A DNA stretch of 64,000 nt, from NCBI RefSeq assembly GCF_013328205.1, contig NZ_JABULH010000006.1, forward strand, positions 124,001 to 188,000, written 5' to 3'. Shown piece after piece: positions 1-8,903 of this stretch; the first letter of the stretch is position 1, and every line of letters begins with the position of its first letter. Under the pieces are notes generated by a model, which saw only the letters and a list, made by a program, of their open reading frames with translations, was not told the origin of the DNA and did not search any database. The stretch comes from Sphingomonas hominis. Its GTDB lineage: Bacteria; Pseudomonadota; Alphaproteobacteria; Sphingomonadales; Sphingomonadaceae. The position numbers were made by a program, and so were the translations under genes.

Positions 1-113
1 ACCTGCGCACCGCGGCCATGCGCCTCGCGGACGGCCTCGGACACCTTGGCGATGTTAGCGTCAATATCGGCGGAGAAAGCGAGCTGGAGCGCGGCGACGG
101 TGATCTCGGTCAT
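1..113 (-). CDS. aguB: N-carbamoylputrescine amidase, N-terminal fragment (cut by window edge)
   Basis: Only the first 37 codons are inside the window, read leftward from an ATG at 113. The start MTEITVAALQLAFSADIDAN followed by an IAKVSEAVREAHGRGAQ segment is the typical N-terminus of the nitrilase-superfamily enzyme that hydrolyses N-carbamoylputrescine to putrescine, CO2 and ammonia in the agmatine route. The catalytic Glu/Lys/Cys triad lies outside the window, so activity cannot be judged. No strong Shine-Dalgarno is evident upstream. The family call rests on the characteristic N-terminus only; another nitrilase-family amidase is possible. Confidence 0.7.
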   Translation of the reverse strand, partial: MTEITVAALQLAFSADIDANIAKVSEAVREAHGRGAQ

Positions 114-554
114 GGTGCGGGAGATAGGGGCGGCAGGCGACGGGTCCAAGCGGATTGTGCGGGACCGTGGACGCGGAAGGTCACACGAAGGAGAGGCCAA
201 CGCGCGGTGCTGCGGGTGGTGAAGGGGCGGGTAAAATGCCGCGTGCTAGGTCGCGCGCAGACGCCTGTTTGAGCGGGACTGAGAAAGAGCGAACACGCTT
301 GTGGCGTGCGCTGACAGTGTAGGACAGGGCTCCTGCGAAATGCCTGCTTTGATGCAAGGTGATCATTTCGCTTACGGCGACGCCGATCTGCATGATCGAT
401 GTTGTGCCCTGCCGCTCTCCCTGCAAACGATGGTGAAATGGGAAAGGTACGCTGGGCCTCAGGTGCTCAACTGGCTGGCGTAGTCAGGCAATTCGAGCTG
501 GTTGGAGTTTTGGCCAAACGCGCTCGAAGATGCATTTTCGATCTGGGCGTAATG
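114..554. other. Intergenic stretch without a supported gene
   Basis: About 440 bases between the divergent aguB start and the hairpin downstream of the hibernation-factor-like gene. Short open frames exist on both strands, but they are arginine-rich or cysteine-poor shadows without ribosome binding sites or family resemblance. The aguB promoter presumably lies at the left end. Nothing else is recognised. Confidence 0.5.
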
Positions 555-582
555 TCGAGGCGCGCCGGTTGACGCGCCTCGA
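555..582 (-). terminator. Hairpin downstream of the hibernation-factor-like gene
   Basis: A perfect 10-bp stem (tcgaggcgcg at 555-564 pairing with cgcgcctcga at 573-582) with an 8-base loop begins 7 bases past the stop codon at 589 on the minus strand. The position fits transcript termination or 3'-end protection. It is not followed by a clear U-tract, so a classical intrinsic terminator is only one reading. Confidence 0.5.
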
Positions 583-588
583 GCTGAA

Positions 589-906
589 TTATCGTACCGC
601 GTCTTGCTTGCCGAACGCGCGATCCAGAATGTCGACGGATTTGCGAACCACCCCGGCCACTGCGCCGTCGATCGACGCCGCCTGGTCGGTCACGGCGATC
701 GGCTGCCCACCGGCGGGGCGCGCTTCCAGCGTCGCTTCGATGCCCTGGCCGCCGTTGCGGTCGCCGTCGACGTCGCGAAGATGCACCTCGACCCGGGTCA
801 ACCGGTCGGCGAAACGCGCGAGCCGCTCGCGCACCCGCTCCTTGATGGCCGCAGCGGTCGCGGTCGTGCCTTCGAGGCGATTGTCAGTATTGATCTGTAC
901 CAGCAT
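589..906 (-). CDS. HPF/RaiA-family ribosome-associated protein
   Basis: A 105-residue protein starting MLVQINTDNRLEG, with the pattern RFADRLTRVEVHLRDVDGD in the middle and a C-terminal helix. This is the layout of small sigma-54-modulation (S30EA/HPF) proteins, which bind the 30S decoding region and promote ribosome hibernation in stationary phase. The length matches short HPF, with no long C-terminal dimerisation tail. Its ATG overlaps the TGA of the upstream gene (TGATG), so translation is probably coupled. Some relatives of this sub-family are annotated only as HPF-like and lack demonstrated ribosome binding, so the role is inferred from family. Confidence 0.75.
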   Translation of the reverse strand: MLVQINTDNRLEGTTATAAAIKERVRERLARFADRLTRVEVHLRDVDGDRNGGQGIEATLEARPAGGQPIAVTDQAASIDGAVAGVVRKSVDILDRAFGKQDAVR

Positions 907-1112
907 CAGCGCACCTTCCGACTACGTTCAAGGACCGGGCGATGCCCCTCGGCATCGAAGGCTCCCGACGGCGCCTGATCCTCAAAGGGCGTCGACGTCA
1001 CACCCTCGTGCGCGTGATCGTCGTTATCAGGACGGTTAACCGTGACGTCTTGCTCGGCTTTCAGGCGTGCGGCCTTCTGCGCGAGTTCCTGTTGATTGGC
1101 CTGTTCGGCCAT
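906..1112 (-). CDS. Small hydrophilic conserved protein, 68 aa
   Basis: I chose the ATG at 1112 (MAEQANQQELAQKAARLKAE) rather than the in-frame ATG 18 bases upstream because GGAGGTGG sits directly ahead of it at ideal spacing. The protein is charged, rich in Q, E and D, and lacks Cys, membrane segments or a signal peptide; the second half looks disordered. It is followed with a one-base overlap by the HPF-like gene, implying a two-gene transcript. I do not recognise the family. A stationary-phase or stress function is suggested only by its partner. Confidence 0.6.
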   Translation of the reverse strand: MAEQANQQELAQKAARLKAEQDVTVNRPDNDDHAHEGVTSTPFEDQAPSGAFDAEGHRPVLERSRKVR

Positions 1113-1423
1113 TGCACCACCTCCATGCATCTGTCTTCGTTCGCGGGCCGATCAGGTCTGCCTGCGCCCATGAAACAGGAACACGCGGTCGGGTGCGAAT
1201 ATCCCTACGAAGTGTTGCTAGCCTACCGAGAACGGCCTGTCCGAGTTCCTACAAACGACCGCACCTTGGAACTGCAGCAGCGACAACCCGCCGAGTATTT
1301 GTGGTGGATGTTTGATAATCGCTGAATCCGCTCTACGTTGTGGGTTTGCCGGCGTGGTGCGGTCAACAGGTGCGTCGTTCAATGGAATGAGCGTGCGGGG
1401 CTGGGCGAGAGCGCCCGCGCTCC
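1113..1423. other. Spacer between small-protein operon and nucleoside transporter
   Basis: About 310 bases. It must contain the promoter of the leftward 906-1112 gene and the 3' end of the leftward transporter transcript. Frames crossing it are extensions of transporter shadows. No hairpin with a T-run or recognised operator was found. Confidence 0.4.
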
Positions 1424-2767
1424 CTACCCGATCAGCAACCCCGCCAGCGCCGCGCTCATCAGGTTGGCGAGGCTGCCCGCGACCAGCGCGCGTAAGCCCA
1501 GCTTGGCGATCGTCGGGCGCTGATTGGGGGCCAGGCCGCCGGTCACCGCCATCTGGATCGCGATGGAGGAGAAATTGGCGAAACCGCACAGCGCGAAGGT
1601 GATCACCGCGACGGTGCGCGGCGACAGCGCCGCCGACTGCTTGCCGAGGTCGATATAGGCGACGAATTCGTTCAACACGATCTTCTCGCCGAACAGTCCG
1701 CCGGCGATCCCCGCCTCGTTCCAGGGAATGTTGAGCAGGAACATGACCGGCTGGAACAGGTAACCGAGCAGACCCTGGAAGCTCAGCCCCGGCAGCCCGA
1801 ACAGATTGCCGATCCCGCCCAGGATGCCGTTGGCGAGCGCGACCAGCGCGACGAACGCGAGCACCATCGCGCCGACAGCGACCGCGAGCTTGACGCCGGT
1901 CTGCGCCCCCTGCGCGGCGGCCATGATGAGGTTGGCGGGCTTTTCTTCGTCGTGCGTCGCGTCCGGCAGCGGCTCGCCCGGCGTCTCGGAGGGGAGCACC
2001 GCGGGGCCGCGTGCGTCGAGGCGGCCTTCGGCGATTGCGATCTGCCGACCCTCGATGCTCAGTGGGTCGTTGGGATCGTCGAGCGGCAGCTCGCCGGGCC
2101 GCGGCGCGAGCCGGTCGGGCATGATGATCTTGGCCATCAGGATGCCGCCGGGCGCCGCCATGAAGCTCGCCGCGAGCAGATAGTCGATGCTGATCCCCAT
2201 CGAGGCGTAAGCGGCGAGGATGGTCCCTGCGACGCCCGCCATTCCGCTGGTCATCACGGTGAACACCTGCGGCGGGGTGAGCCCGGCGAGATAGGGGCGG
2301 ATGACGAGCGGCGATTCGCTCTGCCCGACGAAGATGTTGGCGGCGGCGCACAGGCTCTCGACCTTGCTGACGCCGATCACGCGCTCGATCGCGCCGCCGA
2401 GCCAGCGCACCACCAATTGCATGATGCCGAGATGGTAGAGGATCGAAACGAGGGCGGCGAAGAAGATGATGACGGGCAGCGCCGCGATGGCGAAGCTCGT
2501 CCCGCCGATCTCGGGCCGGGCGAGCGGGCCGAACAGGAACTCGACCCCCGCGTGCGCGTAGCCGAGCAGCGCGGCGACTCCGCCCGACGCCCCTGCCAGC
2601 GCCGCGCGGCCAGGCGACCAGTAGAGCACGATCACCGCGATCGCGGCTTGCAGCGCGAAGGCGGAGCCGACCACGCGCAGCCGGATCGCGCGGCGATCGG
2701 TGGACAAGAGCAGCGCGATACCGAGGATCACCGCGACGCCGGCTAGGCCGATGAGGATACGCTGCAT
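1424..2767 (-). CDS. Concentrative nucleoside transporter (CNT/NupC family)
   Basis: A 447-residue integral membrane protein starting [20 protein letters not shown]. It contains the CNT hallmarks: a [19 protein letters not shown] segment, the [19 protein letters not shown] core, [20 protein letters not shown], and a C-terminal [11 protein letters not shown] with [16 protein letters not shown]. Members import nucleosides with sodium or protons across the inner membrane. The start at 2767 was preferred over upstream frames because GGAAGTGTC precedes it and the hydrophobic helix begins immediately. A loop near residues 225-280 is hydrophilic, as is common in alphaproteobacterial members. It appears monocistronic and divergent from the oxygenase gene at 3009. 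Substrate preference cannot be told from sequence. Confidence 0.9.
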   Translation of the reverse strand: MQRILIGLAGVAVILGIALLLSTDRRAIRLRVVGSAFALQAAIAVIVLYWSPGRAALAGASGGVAALLGYAHAGVEFLFGPLARPEIGGTSFAIAALPVIIFFAALVSILYHLGIMQLVVRWLGGAIERVIGVSKVESLCAAANIFVGQSESPLVIRPYLAGLTPPQVFTVMTSGMAGVAGTILAAYASMGISIDYLLAASFMAAPGGILMAKIIMPDRLAPRPGELPLDDPNDPLSIEGRQIAIAEGRLDARGPAVLPSETPGEPLPDATHDEEKPANLIMAAAQGAQTGVKLAVAVGAMVLAFVALVALANGILGGIGNLFGLPGLSFQGLLGYLFQPVMFLLNIPWNEAGIAGGLFGEKIVLNEFVAYIDLGKQSAALSPRTVAVITFALCGFANFSSIAIQMAVTGGLAPNQRPTIAKLGLRALVAGSLANLMSAALAGLLIG

Positions 2768-3008
2768 GACACTTCCGCGTGAATGGTGGATCGAACGACG
2801 CGGCCCCCCGCGCGGGCACCCATCATACACATGGCACCGTTGCGCGCCATACACGCGTGCCGGACGGATGCGAAAGCCTGGTTGATCCAGGCTGTTGCGC
2901 CGCGCTCGCCCCTTTGCCGACCGGCGCGCGAACGGGTAAGCGCCGCTGTCGGACTGGTGGCGTCATACCCTGTCGCGGTTGGTCAAGCGGATAAGGAGCT
3001 GGTGCACC

Positions 3009-3647
3009 GTGAACGACCAATATCGGACGAATGGCTACACCCACCTGCCGCAGCTATTTCCGCCCGAGGTGCTGCTGACCCTTTACGGACGCATGCAAGC
3101 CGACCTGAACGCAGCGGGGCGCCCGCTCAGCAGCTTTGCCGCGCAGGGGCCGTTGCTCAAGCGCCCGGCGCTGGAGGTGTATGCGTATCAGTATACGCCG
3201 CTGCTCGGCTTTTTATGGGGACTGACCCCGCGGATCGCGGCGGAGGTGGGGTGCGACCTACTGCCAACCTACGCCTACTTCCGCGCTTATCAGCAAGGCG
3301 ACGTGTGCCGCATCCATCATGACCGTCCGGCGTGCGAGCACAGCGTGTCGCTGACGATCGCTTACGGCGACAACAAGCCTTGGGCACTCAGTGTGCAGAC
3401 AACGCCGACGGATATGCCGCGGCCCGAGGTGAGCGACGATTTTGGCGACGCGCCTTATGCATCGGTCGCGATGGAGCCCGGCGATGGCGTGTTGTACCAG
3501 GGCACGCACCACCGTCACGGCCGGCTCGACGCCAATCCGAATAGCTGGTCGGCGCACCTCTTTCTGCACTGGGTAGAGAAAAACGGTCGCTATGCCGAGC
3601 AGGCCTTTGACCGGCCGGCGATGGAGCGCGCCGCACAGCGTCGTTGA
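3009..3647 (+). CDS. Putative 2-oxoglutarate/Fe(II)-type oxygenase
   Basis: A 212-residue soluble protein. The GTG start at 3009 is preferred over a TTG at 2979 because AAGGAG lies about 10 bases before it. The sequence IHHDRPACEHSVSLTIAY gives an HxD-type iron ligand pair, and HHRHGR followed by AHLFLHWVEK gives a distal histidine and basic residue of the kind that bind iron and 2-oxoglutarate in a double-stranded beta-helix. Between them lies a typical PGDGVLYQG turn. The substrate is unknown; prolyl-hydroxylase-like or phytanoyl-like folds are alternatives. It stands alone between two transporter genes and need not share their function. Confidence 0.65.
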   Translation: MNDQYRTNGYTHLPQLFPPEVLLTLYGRMQADLNAAGRPLSSFAAQGPLLKRPALEVYAYQYTPLLGFLWGLTPRIAAEVGCDLLPTYAYFRAYQQGDVCRIHHDRPACEHSVSLTIAYGDNKPWALSVQTTPTDMPRPEVSDDFGDAPYASVAMEPGDGVLYQGTHHRHGRLDANPNSWSAHLFLHWVEKNGRYAEQAFDRPAMERAAQRR

Positions 3648-3726
3648 GCCACGCGATACACGGGCGCTTGCGCACCGATCGACCCCAATCGTTTGACGCG
3701 CCGGCGTTTCGCGCTAGCAGTCGGCG

Positions 3727-4437
3727 ATGCCGATCCCGCCCACACCGATCCATCAAGCGCCCGCGATCTCGCGGTCGTTGTTCGTGTTCTCGATCTTTTA
3801 CGGGGGCATGACGTGCATCGCGGGCGTGCTGGGCAACAAGCAGGTGTCGCTCGGGCCTTTGTCCGCGCTGGGGCCGGTGGTCGGCCTGCCGCCGCTGGCG
3901 ATCGAGGCGGGGATCTTCGCGTTCCTGTTGCTGGTGGTCACCAGCAGCGCGGTGGCGGAGCTGCACGGCCGCGCGACCGCCAACAAGCTGGTGCTGTTCG
4001 GCTTTATTCCGCTGCTCGTCTCGATCCTGCTGACGCTGATCGTGCTGGCGCTGCCCGCCGCCGGAGAGATGGGGGCCGATCGGCTAACGGCGTTCAACAC
4101 GATGATGGGGGCGACGCCGTGGATCTGGTTGGGCGGGATCATCGCCTACGGCGTGTCGCAGACGCTGAACGTCACGATCTTCTCGTGGCTGAAAGGGCGC
4201 GAGGGCCATTCGTTGCTGTGGTTCCGCGCCGCGGCCGCCAGCGCGCTGAGCCAGATCATCGACACGATCCTGTTCATCACCATCGCCTTCGGCACCTCGG
4301 CGATCGGGTGGCTGATGGCGGGGCAGATGCTGACCAAGGTGGTCTTGTCGGCCGTGCTGGTGCCGCCGCTCATCTACCTGGCGGTCGCGATCGGGCGGCG
4401 GTTGGACGCGGGCGGCGGAGCGCGGCCGAGCGCCTGA
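3727..4437 (+). CDS. yhhQ: Queuosine precursor transporter (YhhQ/VUT family)
   Basis: A 236-residue membrane protein with about six hydrophobic segments. Family features are NKQVSLGPLSALGP near residue 38, AVAELHGRATANKLVLFGF near residue 75, and the C-terminal half with LLWFRAAAASALSQIIDTILF. These match the DUF165/VUT family shown to import preQ0/preQ1 for queuosine tRNA modification. The ATG at 3727 has only a weak ribosome binding site, but the frame before it lacks a better start. No preQ1 riboswitch is seen upstream. The role is family-based. Confidence 0.85.
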   Translation: MPIPPTPIHQAPAISRSLFVFSIFYGGMTCIAGVLGNKQVSLGPLSALGPVVGLPPLAIEAGIFAFLLLVVTSSAVAELHGRATANKLVLFGFIPLLVSILLTLIVLALPAAGEMGADRLTAFNTMMGATPWIWLGGIIAYGVSQTLNVTIFSWLKGREGHSLLWFRAAAASALSQIIDTILFITIAFGTSAIGWLMAGQMLTKVVLSAVLVPPLIYLAVAIGRRLDAGGGARPSA

Positions 4438-4595
4438 GCGCGACGCATAGCTTAGCGCGGCGGGATAGCTGGGCGCACGAGGCGCCGGACGAACGATGGC
4501 GCGCCCGGCGACGCCCCCTTGTTCTGCGGACGCGATCCGTTAAGGCGCGCCATGTGGGGACGTGGCGGCGACGCCGTTTCCTCGCGATGATCGCG

Positions 4596-4790
4596 CCGGT
4601 GCCCGAGAGGGCTTCAAAGGGAATGCGGTGAGAGGGGCTCTCCCTTCAAATCCGCGGCTGTCCCTGCAACTGTAAGCGGCGAGCGCGGTGCACAAGGCGG
4701 GCGGTTCTTGCCGTTCGCAGCCACTGGGGAAACCTGGGAAGGCCGTGCACCGGGCCGTGACCCGTGAGCCAGGAGACCTGCCGGCGCGTG
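4596..4790 (+). promoter_or_regulatory. Cobalamin (AdoCbl) riboswitch
   Basis: The conserved core of the B12 riboswitch is readable in order: GGTGCCCGAGAG at about 4599, a GGGAATGCGGTG arm, GCGGCTGTCCCTGCAACTGT at 4654-4673, GCCACTG at 4720-4726, GGGAAGGCCG at about 4736-4745, and the B12-box-like GAGCCAGGAGACCTGCC at 4766-4782. It sits in the 5' leader of the TonB-receptor gene, about 210 bases before the ATG. By analogy with known cases, ligand binding would repress the downstream uptake genes. The expression platform probably lies in the 4791-5003 spacer. Confidence 0.93.
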
Positions 4791-5003
4791 TCGCTCATGG
4801 CTTTGGTCCAGGGGATGGCCGAGGCACGGGAAGATTTCTCGTCGAGCGACGAAGCCGCGCGGTTTTTGGGGCCGCGACGGTGCACGAACCGGGTGGCGCG
4901 CGTCTGCCGCCGGGCTCGCGCGCCGACAGGTTTCGTGGCGCTTCGGCTCACGCGAACGGCCCCTGCCCGTGCGTCCGTCACGACGCCAAAGGGGTTACAC
5001 ATC

Positions 5004-6926
5004 ATGAAGTTCGTTTCACTGGCACTCGCCACTACCGCTGCGCTGTTGCCGCTGTCGGCGCACGCGCAACTCGCGCAGGCCGACCAGCCGGCCGACACCG
5101 ACGCACCCGTCACCGACACCGTCGTCGTCACCGCCAACCGCGGCGCGGGCGGCATCTCCACCGCGACGCTGGGATCGTCGGCGACGGTCATCAAGGCGGT
5201 CGACCTGTCCGACCGGCAGACGCGCGTCGTGTCCGACGTGCTGCGCGACGTGCCCGGCGTGTCGGTCAACCGCACGGGTCCCGTCGGCGGGCTGACGCAG
5301 GTGCGCATCCGCGGGGCGGAAGGGAACCACACATTGGTCCTGATCGACGGGATCGAGGCGGCGGACCCTTATTCGGGCGAATATGACTTCGCCTCGCTCG
5401 TCGCCGATCCGGGCGCGCGGATCGAGGTGCTGCGCGGCGAGCAAAGCGCGCTCTACGGGTCGGACGCGATCGGCGGCGTGATCAACTACATCACCGCGAG
5501 CGGGCGCGAGATGCCAGGCTTCGCAGGGCGGATCGAGGCGGGCTCGTTCAACACGGTGAACGGCGCGGCGCGCGGTGCCGGGACGCTCGCGGGCGTCGAT
5601 TTCGCGGTCGGCGGATCGTATCTGGGCACCGGCGGCTTCGTGGTGGCGCCGGGGGGCACGCGCGACATCGGGTCGCGGATCGGGACGCTGAACGGCAAGC
5701 TCGGCTACGAGGTCGCGGGTGTCAGCTTGCGCGGTGTGGTGCGCTATACCCACAGCGAGGCGGAGCTGAACGACCAGGATTATGCGGTCACCGGCGACGC
5801 GATCGACGCGGGTGGGACGTATCGCAACGACGCCTTCTACTCGCTGCTCGGCGCCCGCTTCGGCACCGCCGATGGCCGCTGGAGCAATGACGTGTCGGCG
5901 CAATATGCCAACACCGACCGCGCGCTGTTCGACGACACGGGTAACGAGACGTCGGGTAACACCGGGCGGCGGATCAAGGGATCGTACGTGTCGTCGCTCA
6001 AGCTCGGCGACGAGCGTGTTTCGCACCAGATCACCGGCGCGGTCGATTACGAGCGCGAGGAGTTCCGCGGCACGTCCGCGTTCATCACCGGCGCTAACCC
6101 GTTCCGCGACACGACCAACTGGGGCTTCGTCGGCCAGTACCAGTTGACGGTCGGCGAGCGGCTGGGGCTGGGCGCGTCGGTGCGCCACGACGATAACAAC
6201 CGGTTCCGCAACGCGACCACGTGGCGCGCGCAGGGAAGCTACCGCTTCGATTTCGGTACGCGCCTGCACGCAGCGGGCGGCGAAGGCGTCAAGGCGCCCA
6301 ACTTCTCCGAATTGTTCGGCTTCTCGCCGACTAGCGGTTTCGTCGGCAACCCGAACCTGAAGCCCGAGCGCTCCTACGGCTGGGAAGCGGGCGCGGAGCA
6401 ATCGTTTCTAGACGGGCGCGGGCGGATCGACGTGACCTATTTCCACTCGGTGCTGCGCGACAAGATCGTGTCGGTGTTCGCGCCGACCTATACGGTGGTG
6501 AACGCCGCCGGGCGCTCGCCGCACGAGGGCGTCGAGGTGTCGGCGAACCTGGCGCTGCCCGCGGGCTTCCGCTTCGACGGGTCGTACACCTATCTCGACG
6601 CGGAGGATGAGGCGGACGCGACGCTGATCCGCCGGCCCAAGCATATCGGCAGCGCGAACCTGGCGTGGCGCGCGCAGGGCGACCGCTTCGGCGCGAACGT
6701 CACGGTGCGGTATAACGGGCGCGCGCTCGACACCAATTTCGCGACCTACGTGACCGAGCGGCTGGACGATTACACGCTGGTCAACCTGAACGGCGACATA
6801 CAGTTGACGCCGGGGCTGTCGCTCTACGGCCGGGTCGAAAATCTGTTCGACGAGAATTACCGCGAGGTAGTGGGCTTCCGCACCGCGGGCCGCGCCGCCT
6901 ACGCCGGTATCCGGGCGCGGCTGTAA
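5004..6926 (+). CDS. btuB: TonB-dependent cobalamin receptor (BtuB-like)
   Basis: A 640-residue outer-membrane beta-barrel. The ATG at 5004 gives a clear signal peptide (MKFVSLALATTAALLPLSAHA then Q) and is preceded by AAAGGGG. The TonB box is DTVVVTAN at about residue 37. The plug follows, with VLRDVPGVSVNRTG, QVRIRGAEGNHTLVLIDGIE and LRGEQSALYGSDAIGGVINY; the C-terminus ends in an aromatic barrel strand (AAYAGIRARL). A frame continues upstream through the riboswitch but has no signal sequence, so it is not the start. The riboswitch and the following BtuF, BtuC and BtuD homologues make vitamin B12 or a corrinoid the probable ligand. Confidence 0.92.
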   Translation: MKFVSLALATTAALLPLSAHAQLAQADQPADTDAPVTDTVVVTANRGAGGISTATLGSSATVIKAVDLSDRQTRVVSDVLRDVPGVSVNRTGPVGGLTQVRIRGAEGNHTLVLIDGIEAADPYSGEYDFASLVADPGARIEVLRGEQSALYGSDAIGGVINYITASGREMPGFAGRIEAGSFNTVNGAARGAGTLAGVDFAVGGSYLGTGGFVVAPGGTRDIGSRIGTLNGKLGYEVAGVSLRGVVRYTHSEAELNDQDYAVTGDAIDAGGTYRNDAFYSLLGARFGTADGRWSNDVSAQYANTDRALFDDTGNETSGNTGRRIKGSYVSSLKLGDERVSHQITGAVDYEREEFRGTSAFITGANPFRDTTNWGFVGQYQLTVGERLGLGASVRHDDNNRFRNATTWRAQGSYRFDFGTRLHAAGGEGVKAPNFSELFGFSPTSGFVGNPNLKPERSYGWEAGAEQSFLDGRGRIDVTYFHSVLRDKIVSVFAPTYTVVNAAGRSPHEGVEVSANLALPAGFRFDGSYTYLDAEDEADATLIRRPKHIGSANLAWRAQGDRFGANVTVRYNGRALDTNFATYVTERLDDYTLVNLNGDIQLTPGLSLYGRVENLFDENYREVVGFRTAGRAAYAGIRARL

Positions 6927-6931
6927 GGCGG

Positions 6932-7729
6932 ATGCGCTGGCCGGTGCTCCTCGCGCTCACGCTCGCCGCGTGCGGCGCGGGGACGCCGGTGCCGCGTGTG
7001 GCGCCCGCGCGGCCGGTCAGGGTGATGAGCCTCAACCAATGTACCGACCAGCTGGTGCTCGCGCTGCTGCCGCCCGCTCGAATCGCGTCGGTGACGTGGC
7101 TGTCGCGCGATCCACGCTATTCCGACGCGGTGGCGGCGGCGCGGGCGGTAGCGACCAACCGCGGCGGGGTGGAGGAAGTGGTGACGACCAAGCCCGACCT
7201 GATCGTCACCGACACCTTCTCCAACGCGGGCGGTCGCGCGATCCTGCACCGGTTGGGGTACCCGATGGTCGAGCTGCCCGACGCGAGCGACGCGGGCGCG
7301 ATCGCGGCCAACATCCGCACGCTGGCGGCCGCGGTGGGTGAGCGCGCGCGTGGCGAAGCGATGATCGCCGCGATGACGCGCGATCTGTTCCCCTTCCCGC
7401 CCCGGCGCGAGCGCGTGGCGGTGTGGACGCGTGACGGGTTGAGCGAGACGCCGCTGCTCGCGCTCGCGATCCGTGCGGCCGGCTATACCGATGTGACGCC
7501 GGCGGGGGCACCCGCGGATGTCGAGACACTGCTGGCGCTCGCCCCCAATCGCTTGGTCACGATGAGCGCGGGCGAGCGCGACGCGAGCGCTGCCGACAGC
7601 CGGCGCGAGCACCCGGCGGTGCGCGCGCGCTGGCCGCGCGCGAAGCGGATCGACGTGCCGCTGTCGCGGGTGATCTGCGGCACGCCCGCTGTGGGCCGCG
7701 CGGCAGTGGCGTTGCGGGCGGCGGCGTGA
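6932..7729 (+). CDS. btuF: Corrinoid-binding periplasmic lipoprotein (BtuF-like)
   Basis: A 265-residue protein beginning 5 bases after the receptor stop. The N-terminus MRWPVLLALTLAAC carries a lipobox (LAAC), predicting a membrane-anchored periplasmic lipoprotein. The body has the class-III substrate-binding pattern: RVMSLNQCTDQLVLALLPP, a VTTKPDLIVTDTF segment, and a helical C-terminal lobe. Such proteins deliver cobalamin or siderophores to BtuCD/FecCD permeases. Shared riboswitch control and the downstream permease support the B12 role. The assignment to BtuF rather than another metallophore binder rests mainly on context. Confidence 0.85.
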   Translation: MRWPVLLALTLAACGAGTPVPRVAPARPVRVMSLNQCTDQLVLALLPPARIASVTWLSRDPRYSDAVAAARAVATNRGGVEEVVTTKPDLIVTDTFSNAGGRAILHRLGYPMVELPDASDAGAIAANIRTLAAAVGERARGEAMIAAMTRDLFPFPPRRERVAVWTRDGLSETPLLALAIRAAGYTDVTPAGAPADVETLLALAPNRLVTMSAGERDASAADSRREHPAVRARWPRAKRIDVPLSRVICGTPAVGRAAVALRAAA

Positions 7730-7773
7730 TGATGGGTGCGAACCATACGGTGTCCGGCGATCGCCACGCGCGC

Positions 7774-7884
7774 CTTCCCCTCCCTGACAAGGAAGGGGTC
7801 AGGGGTAGGCTGGCCTGCGGCGAAGCGTGGCGATCGGCGTCGACCAACCCACCCCCGGCCCCTCCCTTGTCAGGGAGGGGTGAA
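7774..7884. repeat. Intergenic inverted repeat between btuF and btuC
   Basis: The left arm (cccctccctgacaaggaagg from 7777, continuing GGTCAGGGGTAGG) is the approximate reverse complement of the right arm (ccggcccctcccttgtcagggaggggt, ending 7881). About 50 bases of CG-rich sequence lie between the arms. The unit lies wholly in the gap between two genes of one operon and looks like a mobile palindromic (REP/MITE-like) element. It could fold into a strong hairpin in the transcript. Confidence 0.7.
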
Positions 7885-7919
7885 GAACGATGGTGGAGCA
7901 TTGTGTGGGGGTCCGCTGC

Positions 7920-8903
7920 ATGACCCGTGCGCTCGTGCCCGCACTGACGCTGCTGGTGGCATTGCTGTTCTGCGCGTCGCTCGCCGCCGGGACGATCTGG
8001 TTCGCGCCGGCCACGCTCGCGCGCGCGCTGCTTGGCGGCGGCGTGCCGCTGGCGCACGAGATCGTGGTCGAGATCCGACTGCCGCGTGCGATCCTGGCGC
8101 TGCTCGTGGGCGCGATCACCGGATTGTCGGGCGCGGTGTTGCAGGGGTTGCTGCGCAATCCGCTGGCCGAGCCGGGACTGCTGGGCGTGTCGGCGGGGGC
8201 GTCGCTCGGCGCGGTGATCGCGATCTATTACGGGTTCGCGGCGAGCTTCGCGCTGGCGACGCCGTTGTTCGCGCTTGCCGGCGCAATGGCGGTGATCGCG
8301 GTAGCGCTGGCCTTGTCTAGGCGCGGGGGTACGCTGGCGCTGATCTTGGCGGGCGTGGCGGTGTCGACGATCGCGGGGGCGGGCGTCAGCCTGGCGCTCA
8401 ACCTCGCGCCCAGCCCTTATGCCGCGTACGAGATCATGACGTGGCTGATGGGGTCGCTCGCCGATCGCAACTGGGACCATGTCGTGCTCGCCGGGCCGTT
8501 CGTCCTGATCGGCGCGGCGATGCTGTTCGCGACCGCGCGCGCGCTCGATGCGCTGGCGCTGGGCGAGGCGCAGGCGGAGAGTCTCGGGGTCAACGTGCGG
8601 CGTGCGCGACTGCTCGCGCTGATCGGCACCGCGATGGGGATCGGCGCGGCGACCGCAGTGGCGGGGACGATCGGATTCGTCGGGCTGATCGCGCCGCATG
8701 TGGTGCGCCCGCTGGTCGCGCATCGGCCGGGCGCGACGTTGCTGCCCGCCGCACTCGCCGGCGCGGCGATCGTGCTGGCCGCCGATCTGGCGGTGCGCAC
8801 CTTGCCGTTCGCCGCCGACATCAAGCTGGGCGTGTTCATCGCCGCGGTTGGCGCGCCGTTCTTCCTGTGGCTGGTGCTGCATTTGAGGCGAGTGAGCCCG
8901 TGA
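7920..8903 (+). CDS. btuC: Cobalamin ABC permease (BtuC/FecCD family)
   Basis: A 327-residue polytopic inner-membrane protein. Family signatures are RLPRAILALLVGAITGLSGA with LLRNPLAEPGLLGVSAGASLG near residues 50-95, and the C-terminal GFVGLIAPHVVRPL that contacts the ATPase. The ATG at 7920 (MTRALVPALTLLVALL) is preferred over an upstream in-frame ATG, which lies just past the palindromic repeat. Its stop overlaps the GTG of the ATPase gene (GTGA), indicating translational coupling. It moves corrinoid from the BtuF-like protein into the cytoplasm. Confidence 0.9.
   Translation: MTRALVPALTLLVALLFCASLAAGTIWFAPATLARALLGGGVPLAHEIVVEIRLPRAILALLVGAITGLSGAVLQGLLRNPLAEPGLLGVSAGASLGAVIAIYYGFAASFALATPLFALAGAMAVIAVALALSRRGGTLALILAGVAVSTIAGAGVSLALNLAPSPYAAYEIMTWLMGSLADRNWDHVVLAGPFVLIGAAMLFATARALDALALGEAQAESLGVNVRRARLLALIGTAMGIGAATAVAGTIGFVGLIAPHVVRPLVAHRPGATLLPAALAGAAIVLAADLAVRTLPFAADIKLGVFIAAVGAPFFLWLVLHLRRVSP

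Noticed and set aside
1218-2819. A 533-codon minus-strand frame over the nucleoside transporter
   Set aside because: It is an arginine-rich shadow in another frame; the 1424-2767 reading has clear CNT motifs and a ribosome binding site.
4764-5003. N-terminal extension of the TonB receptor into the riboswitch
   Set aside because: It would place coding sequence in the aptamer and bury the obvious signal peptide at 5004.
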